Below, piece after piece: positions 25,981 to 35,745 of a stretch of DNA of 64,000 bases. Within the stretch, counting starts at the first letter, position 1, and every line of letters begins with the position of its first letter. The notes beneath the pieces were generated by a model. That model saw only the letters and a list, made by a program, of their open reading frames with translations. It was not told where the DNA came from and made no database searches. The position numbers and the translations under genes were made by a program. This DNA comes from Mycobacterium paragordonae (GTDB lineage Bacteria; Actinomycetota; Actinomycetes; Mycobacteriales; Mycobacteriaceae). The DNA lies in NCBI RefSeq assembly GCF_003614435.1, contig NZ_CP025546.1, positions 1,240,001 through 1,304,000 on the forward strand, read 5' to 3'.

Positions 25981-27141
25981 CTAGGCGCTGGCCCGGAAGC
26001 GCGCGGCCTCGGCTCGCCCGACGACCACCCGCATGATTTCGTTGGTCCCTTCCAGGATCCGATGCACCCGCAGGTCGCGGACGATCTTTTCCAGACCATA
26101 CTCGCGCAGGTAGCCGTAGCCGCCGTGCAGTTGAAGGGCCTTGTCGGCTACTTCATAGCAGGTGTCGGTGACGTAGCGCTTGGCCATCGCGCACAGCTCG
26201 ACCTTGTCCGCGGCGTTCTCGTCCAGCGCACTTGCCGCCCGCCACAGCATCATTCGCGATGTCTCCAGCCCGGTGGCCATGTCGGCCAGGGTGAACCGGA
26301 TGGTGGGTTCGTCGAGTAGGGCGGAACCGAACGCCTGACGGTCGCGGACGTAGGCGCCCGACTTGTCGAAGGCGGACTGGGCGCCGCCCAACGAGCAGGC
26401 GGCGATGTTGAGCCGTCCGCCGTTGAGGCCGTTCATTGCGATTCCGAAACCGGTGCCCTCACCGTCGGCGCCGCCGAGCATGGCGTCGGCCGGCACCCGC
26501 ACGCCGTCCAGGATCACCTGTGCGGTGGGTTGGGCATGCCAACCCATCTTCTCCTCGAGCGCACCGAAACTCAGCCCGGCAGCGTCCTTTTCGATGACGA
26601 AGGCGGAGATGCCGCGCGGGCCCTCGCTGCCCGTCCGCGCCATCACCACATAGACGTCCGAAGCACCGGCGCCGGAGATGAACTGCTTGACGCCGTCGAG
26701 CACATAATCCGAGCCGTTCTTGACCGCTCGGGTGCTCAACGCGCTCGCGTCCGAGCCCGCGCCGGGCTCCGTCAGGCAGTAGCTGGCGATGACGTCCATG
26801 CTCGCCAACCGCGGCACCCACGCCTTGCGTTGTTCGTCGGTGCCGAAGCTGTCGATCATCCAGGCGCACATGTTGTGGATGGACAAGAACGCCGCGGTCA
26901 CCGGGTCCGCGATGGCCAGCTGCTCGAAGATCCGCACCCCGTCCAGGCGGCGCAGACCGCTGCCGCCGACGTCGTCACGGCAGTAGATGGCCGCCATCCC
27001 GAGTTCGGCGGCCTCGCGCAGCACGTCGGTGGGGAAGTGCTTGGTGGCGTCCCATTCCAGGGCGTAGGGCGCCATCCGCTTGTCGGCGAAGGCTGCCGCC
27101 GTCTCGGTGATGACCCGTTCTTCGTCGTTGAGGGTAAACAT
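25981..27141 (-). CDS. fadE9: Acyl-CoA dehydrogenase (isobutyryl-CoA dehydrogenase-like)
   Basis: A 386-residue flavoprotein with acyl-CoA dehydrogenase signatures CLTEPGAGSDASAL and LQLHGGYGYLREYGLEKIVRD, and the base-region glutamate in ILEGTNEIMR. The start is the ATG at 27141 (MFTLNDEERVI); the longer frame runs into mmsA antisense-like sequence. Between MmsA and MmsB it most likely dehydrogenates isobutyryl-CoA to methacrylyl-CoA in valine catabolism. It begins 11 bp after the mmsA stop. Confidence 0.93.
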   Translation of the reverse strand: MFTLNDEERVITETAAAFADKRMAPYALEWDATKHFPTDVLREAAELGMAAIYCRDDVGGSGLRRLDGVRIFEQLAIADPVTAAFLSIHNMCAWMIDSFGTDEQRKAWVPRLASMDVIASYCLTEPGAGSDASALSTRAVKNGSDYVLDGVKQFISGAGASDVYVVMARTGSEGPRGISAFVIEKDAAGLSFGALEEKMGWHAQPTAQVILDGVRVPADAMLGGADGEGTGFGIAMNGLNGGRLNIAACSLGGAQSAFDKSGAYVRDRQAFGSALLDEPTIRFTLADMATGLETSRMMLWRAASALDENAADKVELCAMAKRYVTDTCYEVADKALQLHGGYGYLREYGLEKIVRDLRVHRILEGTNEIMRVVVGRAEAARFRASA

Positions 27142-27152
27142 AGTCCGCCGCG

Positions 27153-28673
27153 CTAATTCATTGTGGGGATGACGAATTCGGCACCGTCTTTGATGCCGGA
27201 GGGCCAGCGGGAGGTGACGGTCTTGGTCTTGGTGTAGAACTGGATCGACGCCGGGCCGTGCTGGTTGAGGTCGCCGAAGCCGGACCGCTTCCAACCGCCG
27301 AAGGTGTGGTAGGCCACCGGAACCGGGATCGGGACGTTGACCCCGACCATGCCCACCTGCACCCGGGAGACGAAGTCGCGCGCGGTGTCGCCGTCGCGGG
27401 TGAAGACCGCCACCCCGTTGCCGTATTCGTGCTCGGACGGCAACCGGAGCGCCTCTTCGTAATCGTGGGCACGCACGATGCACAGCACCGGTCCGAAGAT
27501 CTCATCGGTGTAGATCGACATCTCCGGGGTGACGTGGTCGAACAAGGTGGGGCCGATGAAGTAGCCGCCCTCGAGATTGGCGTCACCGAAAGTCAGGTCG
27601 TCGCTGGCGCGTTCGCGTCCATCGATAACCAGTTCGGCGCCGGCCTCCACGCCCTGGCCGATGTAGTCCCGCACCCGGGTCAGTGCGGCTTCGGTGACCA
27701 ATGGGCCGTAGTCGGCCTTGGGGTCCAGGCTGTGGCCGACACGCAGCCCGTTGATGCGCTCAATCAGCCTGGCGCGCAGTCGGTCTGCGGTCTGCTCGCC
27801 GACCGGCACGGCGACGCTGATCGCCATGCAGCGTTCGCCGGCGCTGCCGTAACCGGCGCCGATCAGCGCGTCGACGGCCTGGTCGAGGTCAGCGTCGGGC
27901 ATGACGATCATGTGGTTCTTGGCGCCGCCGAAGCACTGGGAACGCTTGCCGGTGGCCGCCGCGTGGCTGTAGATGTACTGGGCGATGTCGGAGCTGCCGA
28001 CGAAACCCACCGCCTGGATATCGGGGTGCTGCAGGATCGCGTCGACGGCTTCCTTGTCGCCGTGCACCACCTGGAACACCCCGGGCGGCAGACCCGCTTC
28101 CAGGAACAGCTCGGCCAGTCGCACCGGAACCGAGGGGTCGCGTTCGCTCGGCTTGAGCACGAACGCATTTCCGCACGCCAGCGCCGGACCGGCCTTCCAC
28201 AGCGGGATCATGGCCGGGAAGTTGAACGGGGTGATGCCCGCCACCACGCCCAGCGGCTGGCGCAGCGAGTAGACGTCGATGCCGGGCCCCGCGCCCTCTG
28301 TGTAGTCGCCCTTCAGCAGGTGCGGGATCCCGATGCAGAACTCGATCACCTCGATGCCGCGCTGCACGTCACCCCTGGCGTCCGGCACGGTCTTGCCGTG
28401 TTCGAGGGACAGCAGCTCGGCCAGCTCGTCGATATTCTTGTTGACCAGGTCGACGAACTTCATCAGGACCCGGGCGCGGCGCTGCGGATTCCATGCGGCC
28501 CAGCCCTTTTGGGCCTCGACCGCGGATGCCACCGCGGCGTCGACGTCAGCCGTCGACGCCATGGGGACGGTGGCCTGCACCTCCCCGGTGCTCGGGTTGA
28601 GGACGTCGGCGGTGCGGGTGGAGGAGCCGGCGGTGCGCTGCCCGTCGATGAAGTGCGGAATCTGCGTGGTCAT
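27153..28673 (-). CDS. mmsA: Methylmalonate-semialdehyde dehydrogenase (CoA-acylating)
   Basis: A 506-residue aldehyde dehydrogenase. The nucleophile is Cys282 in GSAGERCMAIS; the motif ITPFNFPAMIPLWK and the F/N loop are typical of MmsA. It converts methylmalonate semialdehyde and CoA to propionyl-CoA, the last step of the distal valine pathway and a source of propionyl-CoA for methyl-branched lipids. It is first in the operon, behind a promoter that overlaps an 18-bp palindrome. Confidence 0.95.
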   Translation of the reverse strand: MTTQIPHFIDGQRTAGSSTRTADVLNPSTGEVQATVPMASTADVDAAVASAVEAQKGWAAWNPQRRARVLMKFVDLVNKNIDELAELLSLEHGKTVPDARGDVQRGIEVIEFCIGIPHLLKGDYTEGAGPGIDVYSLRQPLGVVAGITPFNFPAMIPLWKAGPALACGNAFVLKPSERDPSVPVRLAELFLEAGLPPGVFQVVHGDKEAVDAILQHPDIQAVGFVGSSDIAQYIYSHAAATGKRSQCFGGAKNHMIVMPDADLDQAVDALIGAGYGSAGERCMAISVAVPVGEQTADRLRARLIERINGLRVGHSLDPKADYGPLVTEAALTRVRDYIGQGVEAGAELVIDGRERASDDLTFGDANLEGGYFIGPTLFDHVTPEMSIYTDEIFGPVLCIVRAHDYEEALRLPSEHEYGNGVAVFTRDGDTARDFVSRVQVGMVGVNVPIPVPVAYHTFGGWKRSGFGDLNQHGPASIQFYTKTKTVTSRWPSGIKDGAEFVIPTMN

Positions 28674-28706
28674 GGTTGTCCCAAGGTCAGAAAGTCAGGA
28701 ATCAGG

Positions 28707-28724
28707 AGGATACTTGCATATCCT
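28707..28724. promoter_or_regulatory. 18-bp palindrome overlapping the mmsA -10 and start site (candidate operator)
   Basis: AGGATA-N6-TATCCT, perfect in both 6-base arms, with centre CTTGCA. It covers the -10 and the predicted transcription start of the mmsA operon, a position where a bound repressor would block initiation. No dedicated regulator gene is adjacent; the MarR gene lies at the far end of the operon. Confidence 0.55.
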
Positions 28725-28748
28725 AGTAATTGCTTCTGGCATTGGCAA
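28720..28748 (-). promoter_or_regulatory. SigA-type promoter of the mmsA operon
   Basis: On the minus strand: TTGCCA (28748-28743), a 17-bp spacer, then TAGGAT (28725-28720). The -35 differs from TTGACA at one position and the -10 fits TANNNT. Transcription would start near 28713, within the palindrome described separately. Confidence 0.6.
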
Positions 28749-28820
28749 GCTGCGGGACAGCCGTGGTGTGGCTCGAATAGTCGTGACCCCTGTCCGTGCG
28801 CGAGGCGGTACCTTCGTTAG

Positions 28821-29468
28821 ATGGCTGTCCGGGACGCCGTCATGGCAGGCATCGCGAAGCAACTCGGCCACCCCAGCGGGTTGCGCGGGCGGTTCGTCGG
28901 CATGTTGCTCAATCGTGGCAACCGGGCATTTGTGAGTGCGGCGGTGCAGGCGCTGCAACCACAGCCGTCGGCTGAAGTGGCGGATATCGGTTTCGGCGGT
29001 GGGGTCGGGCTGAGGTTTCTGCTCGACAGTGTCGGTAAGGCGGGCCTGGTACACGGTGTCGAGATCTCGGAGACGATGCTGGTCCGTGCTCGGCATCGGT
29101 ACCGCCGTGAAATCGCGGCCGGGCGCCTGACCTTGCGGCAAGGGTCCCTCGCGGAGCTGCCTTTCGACGATGGACAGCTGAGCGGTCTTATCACCGTCAA
29201 CACCATCTACTTCGTCACCGAGTTGGATCGTGTGTTCGCCGAACTCGCCCGCGTGGTGAATGGTTCGGGCCGGATCGTCATCGGACTGGCGGACCCCGAC
29301 GCAATGGCGAAGATGCCTACCAGTAGGCACGGGTTCCATCTCCGCCCGGTGGCCGAGGTGGTGGAGGCACTGCGTCGCGCCGGACTTTCTGTCGAACACC
29401 GTCGAATCGACAGGAGTACCCTCCCGGCCCACCTGCTGATCTGCACCCCAGCCTCGCCGGCGGGTTAG
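28821..29468 (+). CDS. Class I SAM-dependent methyltransferase
   Basis: A 215-residue methyltransferase of the Methyltransf_11 type, with the SAM loop VADIGFGGGVGLRFLL, the acidic residue in VHGVEISETML and the motif LPFDDGQLSGLITVNTIYF. The ATG follows CTTCGTTAG closely, and no strong ribosome site is seen, so a leaderless transcript is possible. It lies 75 bp upstream of the ECF sigma gene but is probably a separate unit, since a shared promoter-like motif lies between them. The substrate is unknown. Confidence 0.82.
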   Translation: MAVRDAVMAGIAKQLGHPSGLRGRFVGMLLNRGNRAFVSAAVQALQPQPSAEVADIGFGGGVGLRFLLDSVGKAGLVHGVEISETMLVRARHRYRREIAAGRLTLRQGSLAELPFDDGQLSGLITVNTIYFVTELDRVFAELARVVNGSGRIVIGLADPDAMAKMPTSRHGFHLRPVAEVVEALRRAGLSVEHRRIDRSTLPAHLLICTPASPAG

Positions 29469-29486
29469 GTCACGGCACGTCCCGGG

Positions 29487-29507
29487 TGTAACCCCGTGCG
29501 CTATTGA
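29487..29507 (+). promoter_or_regulatory. Bipartite motif TGTAACC-N7-CTATTGA upstream of the ECF sigma gene
   Basis: TGTAACC (29487-29493), seven bases, CTATTGA (29501-29507). The same arrangement recurs at 30794-30814 before the cupredoxin gene. Further downstream both leaders share CAGCCT directly before the ribosome site. It is probably the promoter recognised by the encoded ECF sigma factor, although the spacing between the two blocks is too short for a usual -35/-10 pair, so the true -10 may lie further right. Confidence 0.5.
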
Positions 29508-29543
29508 CTGTTTATGAGGGGATCCCCGCAGCCTAGGAGGTGC

Positions 29544-30083
29544 GTGACGCCAGGCGATCAACCCGTCGACCCGCGGCCGTTGCGCGCGGTGCCCGATGAC
29601 GGTTACGCGAATTGGGAGGCGGTCTATCAGGACAACGTCACCTGGGTGTATCGCACGCTGTTCGCCCGCGTGGGCAACCGTGCGGATGCCGAAGACCTGA
29701 CGACCGAGGTCTTCATGGCTGCCTTGCGACCCCTGCGGTTGACCGCCAGCGTGGCCGAAGTGCGGGGCTATCTGCGGGCTACTGCGCGAACCGTGCTGGC
29801 CGCGCACTGGCGCGAAACCATGGGGCGCGAAATCACCTCGATCGACGACATCGAGCAACCACCGCAGAGTGAGGAAGCGGTGAGCGACGCCCCGCAGCGC
29901 GTCGCCCGGGTTCTGGACCAACTGCCGGAGAACTATCGTCGGATCCTGCAGCTGAGATTTCTGGGAGGTAATTCGATCAAGGAATCCGCGGCCCAGCTCG
30001 GGGTGAGCGTCGCCAACGCCAAGGTGCTCCAACATCGCGCGCTGCGACTCGCCGCGCAATTGAACGAGGGGAGCGAGCGATGA
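29544..30083 (+). CDS. ECF-type RNA polymerase sigma factor
   Basis: A 179-residue ECF sigma factor: region 2 (NWEAVYQDNVTWVYRTLF, then RADAEDLTTEVFMAAL) and region 4 with the HTH NSIKESAAQLGVSVANAKVL. The GTG at 29544, three bases after AGGAGG, is preferred over the ATG at 29514 because the leader CAGCCT-RGGAGG is duplicated with the same layout before the cupredoxin gene. It overlaps the Rieske gene by 4 bp (ATGA), the arrangement usual for a sigma/anti-sigma pair. It is not one of the named M. tuberculosis sigma factors that I can recognise. Confidence 0.88.
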   Translation: MTPGDQPVDPRPLRAVPDDGYANWEAVYQDNVTWVYRTLFARVGNRADAEDLTTEVFMAALRPLRLTASVAEVRGYLRATARTVLAAHWRETMGREITSIDDIEQPPQSEEAVSDAPQRVARVLDQLPENYRRILQLRFLGGNSIKESAAQLGVSVANAKVLQHRALRLAAQLNEGSER

Positions 30084-30790
30084 ACGCGCGAGGGCTGCGC
30101 AGGTACGTCGATGACCTGCTCCGGGGTCGCAGGCCTCGCCCATTCCAGCCTGACGACTTCGAGGCCGCGCAGATTCGGACCGCTATTGAGTTGCGGGCGG
30201 CGGGCGTCGACGGTGCCGCTGACGGTGGTGCTGGCAAACCGGCGCCGGAATTTCTCGACAATCTGCAGGCCCGCCTCGCTGAGCAGATGGCCGGCACGCA
30301 ACCGATGCCGAAGGACAACACGACCCGCCGGCAGGTCATCGTCGGTACGTCGGCAGCCGCGGCCGCGGCCGTCGGCGCGGTAGCCGTTGATCGACTCGTC
30401 ATCGGCGGCCCGACCGCCGAGGCTCCGGCCGTCGCAGGCCAACTCACCCCCAGCGATGGCCGCTGGATGCGGGTCGCCGCGAGTTCCGATGTGCCCGAAG
30501 GGGTGATGCATCCCTTCGATCTGGGCTCGATCAATGGATTCGTCCGGCGCGTGCAAGGCAAACCGGAGGCCGTGTCGGGGGTATGCACCCATCAGGGATG
30601 CCGACTGTGGTTCGACGCCCCTGACGACCGCCTGCGCTGCCCGTGCCATTCGACATCCTTCGCGCCCGGTGGGCAGGTGCTCACGCATCAATTGCCGATC
30701 GCTCCAAAGCCGTTGCCCACGTTGATGATTCGTGAGTCCGATGGCGTCATTGAGGTATTCGCCCCGGCGCGTTCCGGCGAATCGACCTAG
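30080..30790 (+). CDS. Membrane-anchored Rieske [2Fe-2S] protein, candidate redox anti-sigma factor
   Basis: A 236-residue protein. Residues 1-80 are soluble, charged and helical, with no known domain by eye. A TTRRQVIVG segment with alanine-rich helix (83-107) follows, like a Tat signal or anchor. The Rieske fold has Cys169/His171 (CTHQGC) and Cys187/His190 (CPCH) as cluster ligands and Cys174-Cys189 for the disulfide. The coupling to the ECF sigma gene puts it in the anti-sigma position. An N-terminal cytoplasmic sigma-binding part plus an external redox cluster would make a redox-sensing anti-sigma factor (inference). No HxxxCxxC zinc motif is present. Confidence 0.85.
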   Translation: MNARGLRRYVDDLLRGRRPRPFQPDDFEAAQIRTAIELRAAGVDGAADGGAGKPAPEFLDNLQARLAEQMAGTQPMPKDNTTRRQVIVGTSAAAAAAVGAVAVDRLVIGGPTAEAPAVAGQLTPSDGRWMRVAASSDVPEGVMHPFDLGSINGFVRRVQGKPEAVSGVCTHQGCRLWFDAPDDRLRCPCHSTSFAPGGQVLTHQLPIAPKPLPTLMIRESDGVIEVFAPARSGEST

Positions 30791-30793
30791 ATC

Positions 30794-30814
30794 TGTAACC
30801 CTCCCCCCTATGAA
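30794..30814 (+). promoter_or_regulatory. Second copy of the bipartite motif, TGTAACC-N7-CTATGAA, before the cupredoxin gene
   Basis: TGTAACC (30794-30800), seven bases, CTATGAA (30808-30814), with the same spacing as 29487-29507. It starts 3 bp after the Rieske stop. It suggests an internal promoter, giving cupredoxin and downstream genes their own ECF-dependent transcript. Confidence 0.5.
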
Positions 30815-30847
30815 CAGGTGACTGTTCCACAGCCTGGGAGGGGTGCC

Positions 30848-31309
30848 ATGTCAATTGTCAACGTATTGAACGCCTATCGAGTTCAGGCCGGCGTAGCGGC
30901 CTCGGTCATGCTGGTGCTTGCGGGGTGTTCGGCGGCCAGACCCGAAAGTCAGCCCTCGGTGAGCTTCGGGTCCGGCGCCATGCCGGGGATGACGGGGATG
31001 TCCTCGATGCCCGCCTCCCCGGGTGGCACCGCGTCACAAAGCGTGACGGCGCCGGTCGGCGGCGACCAGGTCAGCATCGACAACTTCGCGTTCGCTCCGG
31101 CAACCTTGACCGTCCGCGCGGGCGGCACCGTCACGTGGACGAACCGCGATGAGGAACCGCACACCGTCGCCGCGAGCGATGGATCGTTTCATTCACCCGG
31201 CATGGGGACGGGGGCTACCTTCTCGCGGACGTTTGCCACGCCGGGCACCTTCGAATACGTGTGTTCGATTCACCCGATGATGCGCGGCACCGTGGTGGTG
31301 ACGCCATGA
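30848..31309 (+). CDS. Cupredoxin-domain lipoprotein (amicyanin-like type 1 copper protein)
   Basis: A 153-residue exported lipoprotein. The signal peptide ends in the lipobox VLAGC with lipidated Cys27. A Met-rich linker follows (MPGMTGMSSMP). The cupredoxin fold has His105 (EEPHTV), then Cys139, His142 and Met145 in YVCSIHPMM, the C-x2-H-x2-M spacing of amicyanin-type copper sites. It would act as an electron carrier or copper binder on the outer face of the membrane. The ATG at 30848 is chosen for its GGGAGGGG ribosome site. Its stop overlaps the next start (ATGA). Confidence 0.9.
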   Translation: MSIVNVLNAYRVQAGVAASVMLVLAGCSAARPESQPSVSFGSGAMPGMTGMSSMPASPGGTASQSVTAPVGGDQVSIDNFAFAPATLTVRAGGTVTWTNRDEEPHTVAASDGSFHSPGMGTGATFSRTFATPGTFEYVCSIHPMMRGTVVVTP

Positions 31310-32235
31310 CCCGGGACCCGCGCACCATGAGCCGTCGCCAGCTCATCCGGCATTCGGCGTGGTTCGGCGCTGCGGTGGGCCTCGCGGTGGCCGGCGGCGA
31401 AGTCATCTCCCACGTCGCGAGCGCAACGGCGGCCGAACGTGCCGTCGCTCGCCCCGCCCTGCGATTCGCCCAGATCAGCGATAGTCATCTCGGTTTCACC
31501 GGGCCGGCGAATTCCGATGTCACGAAGACCTTCGCCCAGGCCATCGATCAGGTCAACAACCTCGGCTACACACCGGATTTCGTCATTCACACCGGTGACC
31601 TGACCCATCTGTCGACCGCGGAACAATTCGATCAGGTCAAGCAGATGATGGGCGGATTGCGCACCCCGCACGTCTTCACGGTGCCCGGTGAACACGACTC
31701 GGTCGACGACGCCGGGCAGAAGTACCGCAACGCCTTTGGGGCGGGCACCCGCGGCGACGGGTGGTACAGCTTCGACATCGCCGGCGTGCACGTCATCGCG
31801 CTGGTCAACACGCTGAACCTGAAAAAGCTGGGGCATTTGGGCGTCGATCAGCTGGAATTCGTGGAGAAGGATGTCGCGCGGTTGTCCAGTGATACGCCCA
31901 TCGTCGTGTTCAGCCATATCCCGCTGTTCGCCATGTACCCCGACTGGGGGTGGGGCACCGACGATGCCGGCCAAGTCCTGAACTATCTGCGCCGGTTCTC
32001 ATCGGTGACCTGTCTGAACGGTCATGTCCACCAGGTCTTCTCCAAGACCGACGGCAACGTGACGTTCTACAGCGGCAACACCACCGCTTATCCGCTACCG
32101 CATCCGGGCGACGGTCCCACGCCGAAGCCGGTCACGCTGCCGGCCGGCAAACTGCGCGACGCGCTGGGCATTCGGGAGGTCAGTTACCAGCGTGGAACCA
32201 GTGCGCTAGCCCTGAAAGAGTCTGCACTGCAATGA
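31306..32235 (+). CDS. Tat-exported metallophosphoesterase
   Basis: A 309-residue calcineurin-like phosphoesterase. The twin-arginine signal is MSRRQLIRHSAWFGAAVG (residues 8-25); a start at 31327 would also keep it. Metal motifs in order are QISDSHLG, HTGDLTH, VPGEHD (Asn of the usual GNHD replaced by Glu), FSHIP and NGHVHQ. It is exported folded and acts outside the cytoplasm on a phosphomonoester or diester not known from the sequence. It is fourth in the ECF-Rieske-cupredoxin operon and overlaps its neighbours on both sides by 4 bp. Confidence 0.87.
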   Translation: MTRDPRTMSRRQLIRHSAWFGAAVGLAVAGGEVISHVASATAAERAVARPALRFAQISDSHLGFTGPANSDVTKTFAQAIDQVNNLGYTPDFVIHTGDLTHLSTAEQFDQVKQMMGGLRTPHVFTVPGEHDSVDDAGQKYRNAFGAGTRGDGWYSFDIAGVHVIALVNTLNLKKLGHLGVDQLEFVEKDVARLSSDTPIVVFSHIPLFAMYPDWGWGTDDAGQVLNYLRRFSSVTCLNGHVHQVFSKTDGNVTFYSGNTTAYPLPHPGDGPTPKPVTLPAGKLRDALGIREVSYQRGTSALALKESALQ

Positions 32236-32651
32236 CTGTCACGACGATCGTGCTGCGTCTCGGACTCGCGGCGTCCCTTGTGGTCAGCGCCGTCAGCCAT
32301 ACATACCTCTATATCCATGGCTACCAACACATTCCGATGATCGGTACAGCCTTTTTGGTGCAGGCCAGTATCAGCTTCGCGGTGGCTGTCCTCATCGTTG
32401 CGCGCGGTCCGGACTGGTTCTGCTGGTGTGGCGCCGCCCTGGCCGGGGGATCTCTCGTCGCCTTCGTGCTCTCGAGGACAGCCGGCCTGGCCGGGTTTTC
32501 GGAGCAGGGGTGGAACCCGGCGCCTCACGCTGCGATCAGCGTGAGCGCCGAGATTTTGACGGTCGCGCTCTGGGCTGTGCTGCAGGCAGCGCCGAGGTAT
32601 CTGGACCGGCGCGCACTCCCGGGAGCGGAACGGGCCGGCGCGCGTCGCTAG
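32232..32651 (+). CDS. Small integral membrane protein (about four transmembrane helices)
   Basis: A 139-residue hydrophobic protein. The segments around residues 7-25, 37-58, 65-85 and 98-120 look membrane-spanning. A HTYLYIHGYQHIP loop contains several histidines, and WFCWCGAAL carries two cysteines, which could bind metal or form a disulfide. No family is recognised. The start overlaps the phosphoesterase stop (ATGA), so it belongs to the same redox/copper operon. Its stop overlaps the convergent lipoprotein stop (CTAG). Confidence 0.7.
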   Translation: MTVTTIVLRLGLAASLVVSAVSHTYLYIHGYQHIPMIGTAFLVQASISFAVAVLIVARGPDWFCWCGAALAGGSLVAFVLSRTAGLAGFSEQGWNPAPHAAISVSAEILTVALWAVLQAAPRYLDRRALPGAERAGARR

Positions 32652-33154
32652 GGGCAGGTGGCGTCGACCTCGAAGGTCTTGCTGACCTGCTGCCCCGCGT
32701 TGTCGACCCCGGTCGCGGTCCCGGTGATCTGGTAGCTGTTGCCCGTCTTGGTTGCCTTGGCGCTGTTGCCCGGAGCGCCTTCGGTGAAGCTCAGGACCAC
32801 GCCGTCGACGGTGCCCAGGCCCGCGCTGCGGACCGCGGACGCGTCCTGCTCCAGACCGACGATCACGCCGGTCATCATGTCGCCGATGGCGATGGAGAAC
32901 TTGCCCTGGTTGGTCTCGCACACGACCGCTCCGCTGACCGGCTGCGGCTGGCCGCCGATGATGACCTTCGTTTCTCCGGCGGCGGCGGGAGACGCGGGTG
33001 CGGCGGAGCTGGTGGCCGGGCCGGCCGGCGCGGCCGTACTTGACGAAGCCGGCGAGCTGGAAGTGGTGCCGGACGACTTCTCGTCCTTGGAACATCCGGC
33101 CATACCCACCACGAGGGTCGTCGCACCCAGGGCGACCAACAACTCACGCTTCAC
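32648..33154 (-). CDS. LpqH-like (19-kDa antigen family) lipoprotein
   Basis: A 168-residue secreted lipoprotein. The signal peptide VKRELLVALGATTLVVG ends in lipobox GMAGC (Cys21), then a Ser/Ala/Pro-rich linker of about 45 residues and a compact domain with two cysteines (VVCETNQG and the terminal DATCP), as in LpqH relatives. The GTG at 33154 is chosen for the GGAGA ribosome site and the signal peptide; the longer frame adds 69 arginine-rich residues without a signal. Its function as a surface lipoprotein is unknown. Confidence 0.83.
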   Translation of the reverse strand: MKRELLVALGATTLVVGMAGCSKDEKSSGTTSSSPASSSTAAPAGPATSSAAPASPAAAGETKVIIGGQPQPVSGAVVCETNQGKFSIAIGDMMTGVIVGLEQDASAVRSAGLGTVDGVVLSFTEGAPGNSAKATKTGNSYQITGTATGVDNAGQQVSKTFEVDATCP

Positions 33155-33236
33155 CAATGTCTCCTTCGATTGACCGGCACACAGCAGATGTTGACAAGCA
33201 GTATGTACGGCCGCTTGCCAGCCCGCTAGGTGCCTG

Positions 33237-33845
33237 TCAGTCGGCGCGCAGGCCGGCGACGAATTCCTGGGCCTGTTGCCAGGTGGGAAGCAACCCCGAG
33301 GCCCGCACCTCGGCGAAGCTGGGCGCCGCGGCGTCGCGATCGGACAGGCTCGGCGGGGCACCGTCGACCAGTGGCCAGTCCACCCCGATCGCGGGATCGG
33401 TGGCGCAGATGGTGTGCTCGCGCTCGGGGTTGTACTCCGCCGAGCACAAGTACATCACCGTTGAATTATCTTGCAGCGCAAGGAAACCGTGTGCCAGGCC
33501 CTCGGAGATGTAGACGCTCCTGCGGTCCTGGTCGTCCAGCAGCACCGAGTCCCACTTGCCGAACGTCGGTGAGCCTTCCCGGATGTCGACGACCACGTCG
33601 AACACCGCACCGCGCACGCAGGTCACGTACTTGGCCTGGCTCGGCGGCAGCTGGGCGAAATGCAGACCGCGCAATACGCCGGCGGCCGACGACGAACAAT
33701 TGGCCTGGCGGACATCCAACCGGTGGCCGGCGAACGCACTGAAACCTTTGTCGGTGAGCCATTCGAAGAACATGCCGCGGGAGTCGCCGTGAATGGTGGG
33801 AGTGATCTCCCAGGCGCCCGGGATGTCGAGTTCGCGAACCTTCAT
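33237..33845 (-). CDS. rmlC: dTDP-4-dehydrorhamnose 3,5-epimerase
   Basis: A 202-residue cupin-fold epimerase of the dTDP-rhamnose pathway. The active-site His is in GVLRGLHFAQLPPSQAKYV; the second half has VYISEGLAHGFLAL with the catalytic-region Tyr. dTDP-rhamnose supplies the linker between peptidoglycan and arabinogalactan. It begins 1 bp after the rmlB stop. The rmlB-rmlC pair is the Rv3464-Rv3465 equivalent. Confidence 0.96.
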   Translation of the reverse strand: MKVRELDIPGAWEITPTIHGDSRGMFFEWLTDKGFSAFAGHRLDVRQANCSSSAAGVLRGLHFAQLPPSQAKYVTCVRGAVFDVVVDIREGSPTFGKWDSVLLDDQDRRSVYISEGLAHGFLALQDNSTVMYLCSAEYNPEREHTICATDPAIGVDWPLVDGAPPSLSDRDAAAPSFAEVRASGLLPTWQQAQEFVAGLRAD

Positions 33846-33846
33846 G

Positions 33847-35726
<1,880 letters not shown>

Positions 35727-35745
35727 CGCCGGTCCCTATACCCGT

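Noticed and set aside
25021..26319. 432-codon plus-strand frame across mmsB/fadE9
   Set aside because: Antisense shadow of two conserved enzymes.
27258..28820. 520-codon plus-strand frame across mmsA
   Set aside because: Antisense shadow of a clear aldehyde dehydrogenase; composition is His/Gln/Arg-rich with no domain.
28695..30143. 482-codon minus-strand frame across the methyltransferase and ECF sigma genes
   Set aside because: Antisense to two genes with clear motifs; no ribosome site and no domain of its own.
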